From assembly GCA_029265085.1 (NCBI GenBank), contig JAJUJY010000016.1, positions 1-44,967 on the forward strand: DNA of 44,967 nt, given 5' to 3'. This DNA comes from Chloroflexota bacterium (GTDB lineage Bacteria; Chloroflexota; Anaerolineae; Anaerolineales; Anaerolineaceae). Below the pieces are notes generated by a model, which saw only the letters and a list, made by a program, of their open reading frames with translations, ran no database searches and had not been told where the DNA came from. A program made the position numbers and the translations under genes. Shown in pieces: positions 1 through 8,484 of the stretch; position 1 is the stretch's first letter; every line of letters starts with the position of its first letter.

Positions 1-306
1 CCGCAAGGACTGGAAGACGCGATGAGCCGCCAGGCACAGGCAGAACGAGAACGCCAGGCGCGTGTGATCCTCGGCGAATCTGAAAAGCAAATCGCCGATT
101 CGTTTGCCGAAGCCTCAATGGCTTACATCAACAACCCCACCGCCCTGCACCTGCGCGCCATGAACATGCTCTTTGAGGGACTCAAGGAAAAGGGCGCATT
201 GGTGATTGTGCCCTCCAGCGCAGTGGACACCATGAACCTGGGCGGCCTGAGCGGAATGGTTTCATTAGCACAAAATACAGGCGTCAGCACGAAGTCAGAA
301 GAGTAA
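1..306 (+). CDS. SPFH/band-7 (slipin-type) protein, C-terminal fragment
   Basis: The reading frame is open from the first base, so the gene begins outside the window and only about 101 C-terminal residues are seen. The segment starting PQGLEDAMSRQAQAERERQARV is typical of the end of the SPFH domain of slipin/stomatin proteins. It is followed by a charged helix, an NNPTALHLRAMNML segment and a VIVPSSAVD segment, all usual in bacterial slipins. These are membrane-associated oligomeric scaffolds, often paired with a NfeD-type partner; that partner would lie upstream and is not visible. The stop is at 304-306, just before the parS sites. The family is clear; the specific role is unknown. Confidence 0.85.
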   Translation, partial: PQGLEDAMSRQAQAERERQARVILGESEKQIADSFAEASMAYINNPTALHLRAMNMLFEGLKEKGALVIVPSSAVDTMNLGGLSGMVSLAQNTGVSTKSEE

Positions 307-319
307 AATCGATCTTTTT

Positions 320-335
320 TGTTTCACGTGAAACA
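320..335. promoter_or_regulatory. parS centromere site (perfect)
   Basis: The 16 bases TGTTTCACGTGAAACA are a perfect palindrome and match the widely conserved bacterial parS consensus bound by ParB (Spo0J). parS sites cluster near the chromosomal origin and nucleate ParB spreading and SMC loading. The site lies in the gap after the slipin gene, about 12 kb from the putative oriC. parA and parB are not in the window. Confidence 0.9.
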
Positions 336-359
336 ATTGCACCCAACAGACTGCAAAAA

Positions 360-375
360 GGTTTCACGTGAAACA
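360..375. promoter_or_regulatory. parS centromere site (second copy, one mismatch)
   Basis: GGTTTCACGTGAAACA differs from the parS consensus only at its first base and keeps the 14-bp palindromic core. It lies 40 bp centre to centre from the first site, close to four helical turns, so two ParB dimers would sit on the same face of the DNA. It ends 17 bp before the ABC ATPase start codon, so ParB binding could also affect that gene's transcription; this last point is inference. Confidence 0.85.
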
Positions 376-392
376 TTTACAGGAAAACAGAT

Positions 393-1340
393 ATGCAAAC
401 TATCGTTAAAGTCAATCAATTGACCCATCACTACGGACAGCGGCAAGCGCTCAAAGATTTGAGTTTTGAGGCTTACCCCGGCGAAATCTTCGGCCTGCTC
501 GGTCCAAACGGTGCCGGTAAAACCACTACGATCCGGCTGCTCAACGGGATGTTTCTGCCGACCTCCGGCCAAATTGAAGTGCTTGGACTTAATCCGGCAC
601 AACAAGGCAGCCAGGTGCGCCGCCTGACCGGTGTATTAACCGAAACTCCGGCACTCTACGAACGCCTCTCCGCGGTTCAGAACCTGGAATTCTTTGCCAC
701 ACTTTCTGGAATGAGTAAAGATCAGCAAAAGAAGCGCATCAGCGAATTGCTCGAAATCTTTGAGTTTGGCAAACGCGCCAACGACCGCGTAGGAACCTTC
801 AGTAAAGGCATGAAACAGCGTCTGGCTCTGGCTCGTTCTCTGCTCAATGATCCGGCTTTATTATTCCTGGACGAACCCACCTCCGGACTGGATCCGGAAG
901 CCTCTGCCCAGGTGCGCGACCTGGTGGAACAAATCGGGCGCAAAAACGGCAGCACTGTCTTTCTTTGCACGCATTTACTCAATGAAGCGCAGCGGCTGTG
1001 CGACCGGGTGGCCATTTTGAATCAAGGCCAGCTAATTGCACTGGGTACGCTGGACGAGCTGCGGCGCAAGATTGCTCCCGGTATCTGGGTGGATGTCGAA
1101 TTATGGGATGCCCCTACTGCAGATTGGATGGCGAAATTATCCGGAATCAATGGCGTGACGCAGGTCAAGATTAAAGATCACCAGTACCGCGTCCAGGTAG
1201 CCGAAAAGGCTGTGATTCCGCAATTGGCTGAAACGATTATCCATAATCATGGAAAGATTGTCAGTCTCCAGCCGCAGGAAATATCGCTGGAAGAAATTTA
1301 CTTTACGATGCAAAACGGTGTACAGGAAGGTCAGTCATGA
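393..1340 (+). CDS. ABC-2 type transporter ATP-binding protein
   Basis: This 315-residue protein is a complete ABC ATPase of the ABC-2/DrrA-CcmA type. Visible motifs are Walker A GPNGAGKTT (37-45), signature FSKGMKQRLALARSL near 140-155, Walker B LLFLDEPTSGLD, and the switch histidine in CTHLL. A C-terminal extension of about 90 residues (from roughly 225) is typical of this subgroup. The start has an AGGA ribosome site about 8 bases upstream. It overlaps the permease gene by ATGA, so the two are translationally coupled and form one exporter. Substrate cannot be read from sequence; lipids, drugs and sodium are all known for the family. Confidence 0.93.
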   Translation: MQTIVKVNQLTHHYGQRQALKDLSFEAYPGEIFGLLGPNGAGKTTTIRLLNGMFLPTSGQIEVLGLNPAQQGSQVRRLTGVLTETPALYERLSAVQNLEFFATLSGMSKDQQKKRISELLEIFEFGKRANDRVGTFSKGMKQRLALARSLLNDPALLFLDEPTSGLDPEASAQVRDLVEQIGRKNGSTVFLCTHLLNEAQRLCDRVAILNQGQLIALGTLDELRRKIAPGIWVDVELWDAPTADWMAKLSGINGVTQVKIKDHQYRVQVAEKAVIPQLAETIIHNHGKIVSLQPQEISLEEIYFTMQNGVQEGQS

Positions 1341-2161
1341 AGCTCACCAACATTCTGGCAATTGCCAAAAAAGATCTCTTAGAAGTACGGCAAAACCAGG
1401 CCGCCTGGGTGCCTATGCTGATTGTGCCATTAATTTTTGTGGTTGTTTTGCCCTTGATCATTATCCTGGCGCCGCGCAACCCTGCCTTCGCAAACCAGAT
1501 GATGGCGGACCCTGACCTGGCAAAGTTCATCGAAAAGATTCCTTTCACGATGGGACAATACCTGGTTGGGTTGAATTTAAACCAGAAAATGCTGATGGTG
1601 TTTCTGGGATTCTTCTTTGCGCCCTTCTTTTTGATCATGCCGCTGATGTTTTCATCCATTATTGCCGCCGAATCATTCGCGGGCGAACGAGAACGCAAAA
1701 CACTGGAAGCCTTGCTGTATTCCGCCGCCACCGACTCTGAACTCTTTATAGGCAAAATGTTGGCAGCTTTTGCGCCTTCCATCACCATCACCTGGGGCAG
1801 TTTTGGCCTATACACCCTGGTGATGAACGTGGCTGGAAATCCCATCATGGGACGGGTCTGGTTCCCCATTCCCACCTGGTGGCCGTTGATCTTATGGGTC
1901 ACGCCAGCCGTCAGCGCACTTGCCATCGGCGCCACCGTGCTGATCTCCGCGCGCACCAAATCATTCATGGGTGCCTATCAAATGAGCGGCTCGCTGGTGC
2001 TGGTTGTGCTGGCCTTGATCGCCGGACAGGCCACTGGCGTACTGTACCTGAGCGTTGGCGTGGGGATGCTGGTGGGCTTATTCTTCTGGATTATTGCTGC
2101 TGTTTTGATCCGCTTGAGTGTGCGTTCATTCAACCGCACAACCTTGATGTTGAATCAATAA
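1337..2161 (+). CDS. ABC-2 type transporter permease
   Basis: This 274-residue polytopic protein has about six hydrophobic segments and the ABC-2 permease layout: an N-terminal helix around residues 25-45, a hydrophilic external loop (about 50-85), then a cluster of helices. The stretch AAESFAGERERKTLEALLYSA is the characteristic cytoplasmic coupling region of ABC-2/NatB-like permeases. It starts within the stop of the ATPase gene (ATGA) and is followed by a strong terminator, so the operon is just these two genes. Export is the likely direction; substrate unknown. Confidence 0.9.
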   Translation: MKLTNILAIAKKDLLEVRQNQAAWVPMLIVPLIFVVVLPLIIILAPRNPAFANQMMADPDLAKFIEKIPFTMGQYLVGLNLNQKMLMVFLGFFFAPFFLIMPLMFSSIIAAESFAGERERKTLEALLYSAATDSELFIGKMLAAFAPSITITWGSFGLYTLVMNVAGNPIMGRVWFPIPTWWPLILWVTPAVSALAIGATVLISARTKSFMGAYQMSGSLVLVVLALIAGQATGVLYLSVGVGMLVGLFFWIIAAVLIRLSVRSFNRTTLMLNQ

Positions 2162-2180
2162 ACGGTCATTTGACCACAAA

Positions 2181-2217
2181 AATAACCGCGTTCCGAGCCG
2201 GACCGCGGTTATTTTTT
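2181..2217 (+). terminator. Rho-independent terminator of the ABC exporter operon
   Basis: A perfect 10-bp stem, AATAACCGCG (2181-2190) with CGCGGTTATT (2204-2213), closes a 13-base loop and runs into ATTTTTT. It lies 20 bases after the permease stop. The rest of the gap to 2433 holds only AT-rich sequence with no gene or convincing element. Confidence 0.9.
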
Positions 2218-2433
2218 ATAATAAGCACAGGAAATTTGCTAAAAAAATCTTGCTGTAAGCCTTTCTGTTAAATTTAACTTTTCATTTTTGTGTAAAAATT
2301 AACTGTTTGATTCTCCAGAAGGGCGTAGAAAAGCGTGCAACAACGGCTCTTTGGGTTATTAGACCCGGTGCATCAAGGATGGATCTGTCTCGAAAACTGA
2401 CAGATTGTGTTCAAAATTTATAGAACATTATTT

Positions 2434-4773
2434 CTATAAATTATTCTCTGATTTTTTCAAGAAAGCCACCGCTTCACTTTTCTCGTCACTCATGACAATT
2501 TGTAAGCAGTGCTCCGCGCGGAAATCGGATACACGGATCAGCCGCAGGCTGCTGCAGATTTCATCAGAAATCGTGATCCACTCTTGCAGACGATTCGGTG
2601 TTTCGTAGAAAAATTCACGAGAGAAGATATTTTGTTCGTCGTCCAAATAAATTGCCAACGGATAGATCTGCGACTCGAGCAGGTCCTGGAAGAAATGCGT
2701 GCCCAGCGAAGGCTCCGGCGGCAGGCCGATGTTTTGCCCGGCCAGTTCCACCAAAGAGCGGGCGTGGTAGATATCGCCATAATCAATCGGCACACCCAGA
2801 TCAGAATTGGAACTGCCCCAACGCCCCGGCCCCACACAGATGAATTTTTCTTTTTCCAGCGCGGCATTCAACCGTCCAATAGCACGCGCCAGGTCGGTGC
2901 GGTGAATTAATGTCGGCAGCCGGTAATACTCCTCCGGTGGAACAAATACCACATAATCCACCCGTTCGATATTTCCTTCCGGCACCACAAAGCGGGTGGC
3001 AAAGACAATATCTTTTTGAGAAAGGGCACTGGGTAAAGAAGCGGCGGCGGTTGCCTGCAGCTGACTTTGCGGGCGGCATTGCAGCAGCGTAATGCACAGC
3101 TCTGGTTTGCCGTTGGCATCTTCCCGAATCCGCAGCGTAAATTCCAGGTCCACCGGTGCTTTATAATTCTTTTCCAAAATTTGCAAAATATTGCGCATGC
3201 GCTCGGTAAACGGAGTACGGCGCAGCAATTCTTCATACGTGATGACCAGATTGCGAGCTCCATCCCCCAGCAAGCGGGTGCGCAGTGAGGTCAGGTACCC
3301 ATCCTCTTCAATCTGGACAATATAGCGCAAAGGCCCGTAATCCGCATTGAGCAAATCGCTTGCATCCAGGGTGCGGAATTCGTTGGCCTCCAGATCAATC
3401 ACGTCCACGTACTGCTGTGAATAGCGCCGGATGGAACGCGGATCTGTGGAAGGGCGCAGCAGCGGGTGGCTGAGGGCAATCAGGCGCGGATAATCATTCC
3501 CAACCCGGTCCACAGCCCGCGTGCCCAATCCCCACACAAGGCGCACAAATCCAGCCTCGCGCTGAATTTGGGGAGCCCAACGATACAGGTTGCGGCTAAA
3601 AGCCACCCCTGCGCCGTGCGGAAGGTAATACCGGCCAAAGCGCTCCCCCTCCACCGTTTGAATCAAGACGGCCATACGTTCATCATAGTCTTGCAATCCG
3701 CGGCTGCGCCGGTAGAGCAGCGCGTTGGGGTTGAGCGTGGTGGCATAAATTCGCGCAATGGCGCGGGTCAGGTCGTGCAGATTTTGCTGGCTGGTACCCT
3801 GGTTAGGCAAGAAGATACTTTCATATTTTCCGGCAAAGGCGGTGCCAAAATTATCTTCCAGGAGGCTGGAGGAGCGCACAATCATCGGTACCCGCCCAAC
3901 GGTGCCCAGCATGGCCTCCAGCTTGCCGATGATATCCGGGCGAAATTCACCCTGTTCGTAGTCGCTGAGAATTTTGGGATAATCGGCGCGCATTTCAGTT
4001 TCTGTCTTGTACTTCTGGTCATTCCAATGATACAGGTTATTAATCGACATGAAGGTATACATCACGTCCGCGCCGACATAATAGGAATCCGGGGTGGATA
4101 AGCAGGTATCCTGAGACAGTTCTGCTGACTCTTTTAAGATACGGTAGGCCAGCAGCATACCGGCGGCTTTACCGCCAATCCGGCCTGGCCCAATCTTGCG
4201 CTGCCGGATGGTCATCAAGTCTGGGATGGTAAACCACTGCTTGGCTACGTTAATATACCGCAGTTGATCGCTGATCAGGTTGCGGATGAGTACCACTTTG
4301 GTTTCTTGCAGGCGCGCCATGTATTGAGCGCGCTCCTCTTCCGGAAGGCGTTCAATAGTCATGGCCTGTTCAAAGACAAGGTCTAACGGCGCCAGTTCCG
4401 GATTCAACGAAAGCATCAGTCCAACCATATCGATGCCTCGTTCGCTGAGCACATCCTTAATAATTTCTTCCAATACCTCTAAGGTCAGATGTTGGCTAAA
4501 CTTCAAGTCGGTTAATTGATCGCGCACCCGCGAAAGGCGCACCTCCCACACTTCCACCGGTTCTTCGCCATAAGGATCACGCAGCCCTTCGCGCTCCTGG
4601 CTGAGAATGGACAGCTTGCGGACTTCGTTTTCAAATTGAGCGGGCGAAACTAATCCGCGGGAGAACAGCTCACGGCGCATTTGCGAGCGAATCCGTCCAC
4701 TCAAAATGGGGTACTGCCCCACGGCCAGATAAACGGACACCAACCGGTCAACATGGGTTGCGGAAAAAGCCAT
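2434..4773 (-). CDS. PEP/pyruvate-binding (PPDK N-terminal type) domain protein
   Basis: This is a 779-residue protein. The ATG at 4773 is preferred because GAGGG stands five bases before it; a TTG at 4785 would add four residues. After about 190 residues of charged helical sequence comes the ATP-grasp-like nucleotide domain of PEP synthase/pyruvate phosphate dikinase: GRIGGKAAG near 197-205 and VRSSSLLEDNFGTAFAGKYES near 299-319, ending at QCRPQ. The swivelling domain with the phosphorylatable histidine (TSHAA type) and the PEP-binding barrel of true dikinases are absent. Instead there is a C-terminal domain of about 200 residues with a CVGPGRWGSSNSDLG motif. A complete dikinase reaction is therefore unlikely; a phosphotransfer or regulatory role is more plausible. 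Downstream of dnaN on the same strand, but separated from it by a terminator. Confidence 0.85.
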   Translation of the reverse strand: MAFSATHVDRLVSVYLAVGQYPILSGRIRSQMRRELFSRGLVSPAQFENEVRKLSILSQEREGLRDPYGEEPVEVWEVRLSRVRDQLTDLKFSQHLTLEVLEEIIKDVLSERGIDMVGLMLSLNPELAPLDLVFEQAMTIERLPEEERAQYMARLQETKVVLIRNLISDQLRYINVAKQWFTIPDLMTIRQRKIGPGRIGGKAAGMLLAYRILKESAELSQDTCLSTPDSYYVGADVMYTFMSINNLYHWNDQKYKTETEMRADYPKILSDYEQGEFRPDIIGKLEAMLGTVGRVPMIVRSSSLLEDNFGTAFAGKYESIFLPNQGTSQQNLHDLTRAIARIYATTLNPNALLYRRSRGLQDYDERMAVLIQTVEGERFGRYYLPHGAGVAFSRNLYRWAPQIQREAGFVRLVWGLGTRAVDRVGNDYPRLIALSHPLLRPSTDPRSIRRYSQQYVDVIDLEANEFRTLDASDLLNADYGPLRYIVQIEEDGYLTSLRTRLLGDGARNLVITYEELLRRTPFTERMRNILQILEKNYKAPVDLEFTLRIREDANGKPELCITLLQCRPQSQLQATAAASLPSALSQKDIVFATRFVVPEGNIERVDYVVFVPPEEYYRLPTLIHRTDLARAIGRLNAALEKEKFICVGPGRWGSSNSDLGVPIDYGDIYHARSLVELAGQNIGLPPEPSLGTHFFQDLLESQIYPLAIYLDDEQNIFSREFFYETPNRLQEWITISDEICSSLRLIRVSDFRAEHCLQIVMSDEKSEAVAFLKKSENNL

Positions 4774-4935
4774 AATATCCCTCAAAAAATCGACTATAAC
4801 CGGACTGAAATTTCTCGATAATCTGCCTTAAAATTCAGGCTGTTTCAATGGGGGTTTCTATGTAATTGCGGTATTGTGGGCTGTGCTTGATTGATTCTAC
4901 CATTCCAGAGAGCAGATGTCCAAATCATAAGGCAT

Positions 4936-4970
4936 AAAAAATATCCCGCCCAGAACAGTGGACGGGATAT
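4936..4970 (-). terminator. Rho-independent terminator of dnaN
   Basis: Read on the minus strand, an 11-position stem (ATATCCCG outer arm, one C-A mismatch) closes an 8-base loop and is followed by a T run (plus-strand A run at 4936-4941). It lies about 20 bases after the dnaN stop and separates dnaN from the PEP-binding-domain gene. The remaining gap (4774-4935) shows nothing recognisable. Confidence 0.85.
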
Positions 4971-4991
4971 CATCTTCTTCGATCAAGCGGG

Positions 4992-6119
4992 TTACCCCAG
5001 GTGCATGGGCATAATCACATGCGTGTAATTGTCGTCACCAATCGGCTTGATGGTTGCTGGCGTATTATTTGCATTGGTTTCCAGGGCAATGCTGGGAGTC
5101 TTAATCACATCCAGCACCTCGCGCAGGAAGCGCACATTGAAAGCAATTAACAGGCCGGGGCCGTCCACATTGGCATCCACTTTAATATCACTGGTACCGG
5201 TTTCCTCCGATTGGGCGGAAATCTCCACCACCCCCGGCTGGTCACCCTGTGCCAATATATTGAGCCTCACCACATTATTCCCCTCGCGGGCAATAATTTC
5301 CGCCTGCTTGCAGGCTTTTAAGAACCCGGCGGTGGATAAGATAGTATGCGTCTTAGACGAGCGCGGAATAATTACTTTGTAATCCGGGAAGTTTCCATCA
5401 ATGAGCTGAGAAACCAGTTCAGCATCTTTGACGTGGAAAATCACCTGCCCGCGTCCGGGCGGAACATTCATGGTTAAGGTCTGCTCACCATCCGTAGCAA
5501 TCCGAGCCAATTCACTCAACGCGCGCCCGGGGATGATCACCGAAATGGCCTGGCGAACCGGGTTGGAAAGCAAGGCTTTGCGCACCGAGATCCGGAAGCC
5601 ATCCGTGGCTGCCAGGGTGACCTCATTATTATTGATGGTCATTAAAACACCTTGCAGTACCGGACGAGCTTCATCTGCGGAGGCCGAGAAAACAACCTGC
5701 TGAATCATTTCCTTGAAATCGGAAACATTCAGGCTGACACCCTCCATCAGGTCAGGCACAGGCATGGGTGGAAACTCTTGCGCGTCAATGCCTTTAATAT
5801 CGGTGATGTTGGTGCCGCAGCGAACATTCATCGTCTGAGTGCGCGTGTTCAACGAAAGCTGAACCTGATCGCTTGGCAGCGCATTAATCAGATCGGCAAA
5901 CGTGCGTGCAGGAACCGTGACCGAACCTTCTTCGCTAATTTGAGCCGGAATCCAGCAGGTGATGCCCAGTTCCAGGTTGGTTGCGGAAAGTCGCAGCCGG
6001 CCTTCGTCGGTTGCGACGAGAACATTTGCAAGGACCGGCAGAGTGCTGCGGGGAGAAACAGCCCTTGAAACCATTCCCAGGCCGTGTGCCAGATGCTGTT
6101 GAAGGACCGTTGCTTTCAT
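4992..6119 (-). CDS. dnaN: DNA polymerase III subunit beta (sliding clamp)
   Basis: This 375-residue protein has the length and three-fold domain layout of bacterial beta clamps. Recognisable segments are MKATVLQQHLAHGLGMVSRAV at the start, STLPVLANVLVA, LSATNLELGI, FADLINALP, the middle domain with ARPVLQGVLM and ATDGFRISVRKA, LIDGNFPDYKVIIPR, and the terminal MPMHL. The ring encircles DNA and tethers the replicative polymerase. The start at 6119 is chosen because family similarity begins there and AAAGGG lies upstream; an in-frame start 15 codons earlier has no family support. dnaA is not next to it, unlike the common dnaA-dnaN order, but the putative oriC is 6 kb away. Confidence 0.97.
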   Translation of the reverse strand: MKATVLQQHLAHGLGMVSRAVSPRSTLPVLANVLVATDEGRLRLSATNLELGITCWIPAQISEEGSVTVPARTFADLINALPSDQVQLSLNTRTQTMNVRCGTNITDIKGIDAQEFPPMPVPDLMEGVSLNVSDFKEMIQQVVFSASADEARPVLQGVLMTINNNEVTLAATDGFRISVRKALLSNPVRQAISVIIPGRALSELARIATDGEQTLTMNVPPGRGQVIFHVKDAELVSQLIDGNFPDYKVIIPRSSKTHTILSTAGFLKACKQAEIIAREGNNVVRLNILAQGDQPGVVEISAQSEETGTSDIKVDANVDGPGLLIAFNVRFLREVLDVIKTPSIALETNANNTPATIKPIGDDNYTHVIMPMHLG

Positions 6120-6153
6120 AAATGCCGCCCTTTCTAAAAACAAATTTTTGTTT

Positions 6154-6159
6154 ATTATA
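6154..6159 (-). promoter_or_regulatory. -10 element of the dnaN promoter
   Basis: On the minus strand the hexamer is a perfect TATAAT, 34 bases before the dnaN ATG, giving a leader near 28 nt that contains the AAAGGG ribosome site. No good -35 is seen at 16-18 bp. The divergent acetyltransferase gene has its own TATAAT about 90 bp away. Confidence 0.55.
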
Positions 6160-6246
6160 CACACAAACCGCCTGCGCTGGAGAGATTTTTGATGCAGGTT
6201 TCCAGGTCAACCTTGCACAACCGCTGGATGGTAACTTATTCGGCGG

Positions 6247-6252
6247 TATAAT
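6247..6252 (+). promoter_or_regulatory. -10 element directly before the acetyltransferase start
   Basis: A perfect TATAAT ends 10 bases before the ATG at 6263. Initiation about 7 nt downstream would leave a leader of only a few bases, and no ribosome site is present, so leaderless translation is likely. No clear -35 is visible. Confidence 0.5.
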
Positions 6253-6262
6253 CATTTTGCTT

Positions 6263-7285
6263 ATGATCACTCTGAAACAACACACGTCCTTCCCTGAATC
6301 ACTGCGCACCGAATGGAACGTTCTGCTTGCGCAAAGCACAAATGATGTTCCCTTTTTGCGATACGAATACCTGGAAGCCTGGTGGCAGACCCGCGGCGGC
6401 GGAGAGTGGCTGCAGGCCAGCCTGTCAATCATCACAGCCCACGAAGACGGAAATTTAATTGGGGTGGCTCCGTTTTTTCATACAATCAACCACGCCGGGC
6501 AGCCTGCGTTTTTGCTTTTGGGCAGTATTGAAATCTCAGACTACCTGGATTTAATCGTCCGCCCGCAAGATTTAGCCCGCTTTGTGGATGCTCTGCTGCC
6601 CTATCTGCTGCAAGAAGATCAGCCGCAGTGGGCTGCCCTGGATTTTTATAATCTGTTGGATCATTCCCCCACCCTGGCCGCCTTGCAGGACGCAGCACAG
6701 CGGCATGGATTGGACTACCGGCAAGAAAATTTGCAGCATTCGCCGTTTATTCCACTCCCTGGTGACTGGGAAGCATATCTTTCCGGCATTGATAAAAAGC
6801 AGCGCCACGAAATTCGCCGCAAAATCCGCCGCGCCGAAGAAAGTGAGCTGCCGGTCCAGTGGTACATTGTTGAAGACGCAGACAGCCTGGAAGCAGAAGC
6901 CGAGGCCTTTCTGGAGTTAATGGCTCAAGACCCGGAAAAAGCGGTTTTCCTGACCCCGCAAATGCGCCAGACAATGAAATCAACCATTCAGGTTGCCTTT
7001 ACGGCAGGATCACTACAGCTGGTTTTCCTGACGGTTAACGGTGCAAAGGCTGCCGCCTACCTAAATTTTGATTACGGCAACCGCATCTGGGTATATAATT
7101 CCGGTCTAAACCGTCAATATATGGAATATTCGCCCGGTTGGGTGTTATTGGGATATCTATTACAGTGGTCAAACCACCAGCAGCGGACTGAGTTTGATTT
7201 CATGCGCGGGAACGAGGATTACAAGTACCGCTTTGGCGCAATCGACCGTTTTGTCGTTCGCGCAACGCTCAGCCGTCCCGCCTGA
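6263..7285 (+). CDS. GNAT-fold acetyltransferase of the CelD/BioF2 (FemAB-like) family
   Basis: This 340-residue protein matches the PF13480 type: an N-terminal part with PFLRYEYLEAWW and GVAPFF, a central KKQRHEIRRKIRRAEE helix (near 175-190), a C-terminal GNAT half with GAKAAAYLNFDY, and the hallmark ending FDFMRGNEDYKYRFGA. Members transfer acyl or aminoacyl groups in polysaccharide, lipid or peptidoglycan modification; the substrate here is unknown. The ATG at 6263 is preferred over one 47 codons upstream, because the upstream stretch overlaps the dnaN promoter region and does not resemble the family. No signal peptide, so it is cytoplasmic. Confidence 0.82.
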   Translation: MITLKQHTSFPESLRTEWNVLLAQSTNDVPFLRYEYLEAWWQTRGGGEWLQASLSIITAHEDGNLIGVAPFFHTINHAGQPAFLLLGSIEISDYLDLIVRPQDLARFVDALLPYLLQEDQPQWAALDFYNLLDHSPTLAALQDAAQRHGLDYRQENLQHSPFIPLPGDWEAYLSGIDKKQRHEIRRKIRRAEESELPVQWYIVEDADSLEAEAEAFLELMAQDPEKAVFLTPQMRQTMKSTIQVAFTAGSLQLVFLTVNGAKAAAYLNFDYGNRIWVYNSGLNRQYMEYSPGWVLLGYLLQWSNHQQRTEFDFMRGNEDYKYRFGAIDRFVVRATLSRPA

Positions 7286-7365
7286 TTCGATCCCGCTTAA
7301 TCTATTTATTCTCCCCTAAGACGCAACTTTGCACATCCATTGATTCCATCACAGGAGGCCGTTCA

Positions 7366-8358
7366 TTGAAGATCTTCGTCACGGGCGGAACTGGCTTTAT
7401 TGGCAGTCATCTGGTTCCATACCTGATCCAACAGGGTCATTCTGTAACCTGCCTGGTGCGCAAAACCAGCCGCACCGCGGCATTAACCGCGGCTGGAGCA
7501 GCCCTGGTGTATGGAGATGTTAATGATTGTGAAGCCATCCTGTCCGGCATGCAGGGCAGCGACTGGCTCTTTCACCTGGCCAATTTGTATTCAATGTGGC
7601 TGCCCGACCCAGGCGAATTTACCAGGGTCAATATAGACGGTACGCGCAATGTGTTGGAAGCCGCACTGCAGGCCGGTATTCAAAAAGTGATCTATGTCAG
7701 CACGGTAGCCGTTTTTGGCAAGCCAGCCGAGATTCCATTTAATGAAGCTTGCATCCCTGGCGCAAAACTGTTCAGCGAATATGCGCGCACCAAAGCAGCC
7801 GCAGATCAAATTGCCTGGCAGCTTTTTCAAGAAAAAGGACTGCCCCTTGTCGCTTTATATCCGGGAATTGTCTTAGGCGCAGGGGACGATAAACCCAGCG
7901 GCGTATATATCCGTGATATTGTGTACGGACGGGTACCCAGTGTCATTTTTAAAAACTCGATAGAAACCTACGTGTATGTAAAGGATGTTTGCACTGCGAT
8001 ATTGCGTGCCGCCGAAAAACCAGACAACCTGGGTGAAAAGTACCTGATCGGAAATGAGGCTTATAACGGGCTGGATTATGTCCGTTTATTATGCGAGGCG
8101 GGCAATATGCGTATGCCGCCGTTCCGTTTGCCAGACTGGATGGTTATGAGCGCAGCCTACCTGCTAACCGGCCTGTCATCCGTTACCAAACAGCCGCCCT
8201 GGTGGGGACTTTCCGTTGAGGCAGGCCGCACCCTGCAAGCCGGTTTTTACTACAGCGGAGAAAAGGCGTGCCGCGAATTAGGGCTTACCTACACCCCCAT
8301 CCGGGTTGCCCTAAAAGAATCGGTGGACTGGTACCGGCAGCGGCGGGTGAAAGCCTGA
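7366..8358 (+). CDS. NAD-dependent epimerase/dehydratase (extended SDR)
   Basis: This 330-residue protein begins with the Rossmann motif TGGTGFIGSHL (6-16) and has the SDR catalytic set: S/T in VSTVAVFG (111-118) and YARTK (139-143). The layout (GDVND near 50, LANLYSMW, YPGIVLG, YVYVKDV) resembles the HpnA-like/dihydroflavonol-reductase-like extended SDRs, which act on nucleotide sugars or isoprenoid-linked sugars. The start codon is TTG, set by a strong AGGAGG seven bases before it. It follows the acetyltransferase on the same strand after an 80-bp gap. Substrate not determinable. Confidence 0.88.
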   Translation: MKIFVTGGTGFIGSHLVPYLIQQGHSVTCLVRKTSRTAALTAAGAALVYGDVNDCEAILSGMQGSDWLFHLANLYSMWLPDPGEFTRVNIDGTRNVLEAALQAGIQKVIYVSTVAVFGKPAEIPFNEACIPGAKLFSEYARTKAAADQIAWQLFQEKGLPLVALYPGIVLGAGDDKPSGVYIRDIVYGRVPSVIFKNSIETYVYVKDVCTAILRAAEKPDNLGEKYLIGNEAYNGLDYVRLLCEAGNMRMPPFRLPDWMVMSAAYLLTGLSSVTKQPPWWGLSVEAGRTLQAGFYYSGEKACRELGLTYTPIRVALKESVDWYRQRRVKA

Positions 8359-8366
8359 AAAAGATT

Positions 8367-8375
8367 TGTTATACT
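8367..8375 (+). promoter_or_regulatory. Extended -10 promoter element upstream of the Mrp-like gene
   Basis: TGTTATACT fits the extended -10 form TGN-TATAMT, with no recognisable -35. It lies just after the epimerase stop and about 110 bp before the next start codon, leaving a leader of about 100 nt in which I see no clear structure. Confidence 0.4.
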
Positions 8376-8484
8376 AAACAAGTGCTGGCCGTCCGGAAGA
8401 TATCAGGATGAACCTCTTTCACCGGCAGGCCAATAATTTAAATCTTTCCGCTGTACCAGCAGCATCCACCAATGGAGTGTGCGC

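Noticed and set aside
1303..1968. 221-codon minus-strand frame opposite the ABC permease
   Set aside because: It shadows a gene with clear permease features and translational coupling; its product resembles nothing.
2383..2405. Hairpin ATCTGTC/GACAGAT downstream of the minus-strand PEP-binding-domain gene
   Set aside because: Only seven base pairs and no T run on either strand; not supportable as a terminator.
3466..4101. Long antisense open frame inside the PEP/pyruvate-binding gene
   Set aside because: The opposite strand encodes clear conserved motifs; the antisense frame has no family features and no ribosome site.
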